Source of the DNA: JAAYZK01 sp964535025
Lineage (GTDB): Bacteria; Planctomycetota; Phycisphaerae; SM23-33; FEN-1343
Direction of reading: 5' to 3'
Assembly: GCA_964535025.1 (NCBI GenBank)
Contig: CAZHRW010000219.1
Location: 1-6,835 of the forward strand
DNA length: 6,835 bases
The position numbers and the translations under genes were made by a program. Shown piece by piece: positions 6,780 to 6,835 of the stretch; position 1 is the stretch's first letter; every line of letters starts with the position of its first letter. The notes beneath the pieces were generated by a model, which did not search any database, was not told the origin of the DNA, and saw only the letters and a program-made list of their open reading frames with translations.

Positions 6780-6813
6780 ACCACCGTGCGTACGGGTCCG
6801 TACACGGCGGTTC
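6780..6813 (-). ncRNA. Group II intron domain V
   Basis: The 34-nt hairpin starts GAACCGCCGUG. Its lower helix pairs ACCGCCGU with ACGGUGGU; the distal helix pairs GUACG with CGUAC around a GACC loop, leaving a two-nucleotide bulge on the 3' side (6788-6789). The catalytic triad aligns as C6809-G6808-C6807, with its middle G in a wobble pair with U at 6783. That wobble and the two-nucleotide bulge are the hallmarks of domain V; CGC instead of AGC is what I recall for group IIC introns. Confidence 0.83.
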
Positions 6814-6835
6814 ACAGGGAGTTCGCAAGGCGTCG

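Larger units (their letters stand above)
6740..6835 (-). mobile_element. Group II intron, 3' end (domains IV end, V and VI), continues beyond right edge
   Basis: Read on the minus strand, this stretch ends in CCTACCCGAT, a typical bacterial group II intron terminus, preceded by well-formed domain VI and domain V hairpins. The predicted 3' splice site falls between 6740 (last intron base, ending in AT) and 6739 (first base of the 3' exon). The intron's reverse transcriptase/maturase, if present, would lie past 6835 on the minus strand. The element is antisense to the deacetylase gene, so it cannot be spliced from that mRNA. The CGC triad of domain V suggests group IIC. Sequence between 6814 and 6835 is expected to be the end of domain IV. 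Confidence 0.85.

Noticed and set aside
5670..6815. 381-codon minus-strand open frame
   Set aside because: It lies antisense to the conserved deacetylase and the fusion gene's 3' end, has Arg/Gly-rich composition with no domain motif, and runs through the intron hairpins; high GC makes such frames common.

Overview
The window is a very GC-rich bacterial segment from an exopolysaccharide biosynthesis locus. Its family signatures point to the exosortase (XrtA/EpsH1, PEP-CTERM) type. Three proteins match, from memory of family motifs, families that travel with that system: a minus-strand sugar transferase (TIGR03087-like), a FemAB-like protein (TIGR03019-like) and a polysaccharide deacetylase with a DUF3473-type C-terminal part (TIGR03006-like). 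No exosortase, PEP-CTERM substrate or sensor kinase lies in the window. The base composition and this gene set suit a high-GC Gram-negative bacterium, for example an uncultured planctomycete or a proteobacterium; the sequence does not fix the phylum.

Layout. Bases 1-2214 hold a tightly coupled plus-strand trio: the 3' part of a GT4 glycosyltransferase, a complete GT4 glycosyltransferase and a left-handed beta-helix acyltransferase. Both junctions are 4-base ATGA overlaps. A minus-strand sugar transferase (2218-3501) follows convergently, with only three bases between the two stop codons. It has a good sigma70-like promoter at 3593-3622. From 3663 the plus strand resumes with a 725-residue natural fusion of a GT4-type glycosyltransferase to a complete FemAB-like domain, followed three bases later by the polysaccharide deacetylase (5844-6758).

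The right edge (6740-6835) is not part of the polysaccharide locus. Read on the minus strand it folds as the 3' end of a group II intron: a domain V hairpin with a CGC triad, then a 15-bp domain VI hairpin with a GNRA loop and one bulged branch-point adenosine 7 nt from the predicted 3' splice site. The intron lies antisense to the deacetylase gene, and the deacetylase stop codon falls inside domain VI. The last five deacetylase codons are therefore mostly intron-derived and the native C-terminus has been lost or displaced.

Working model (inference): the four glycosyltransferase domains build a repeat unit on a lipid carrier, the acyltransferase decorates it with an O-acyl group, the FemAB domain may add an aminoacyl-type substituent, and the deacetylase removes N-acetyl groups. 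The product would be a modified extracellular polysaccharide of the kind linked with PEP-CTERM protein export. The two observations most worth following are the glycosyltransferase-FemAB fusion and the antisense intron that supplies the deacetylase stop codon.
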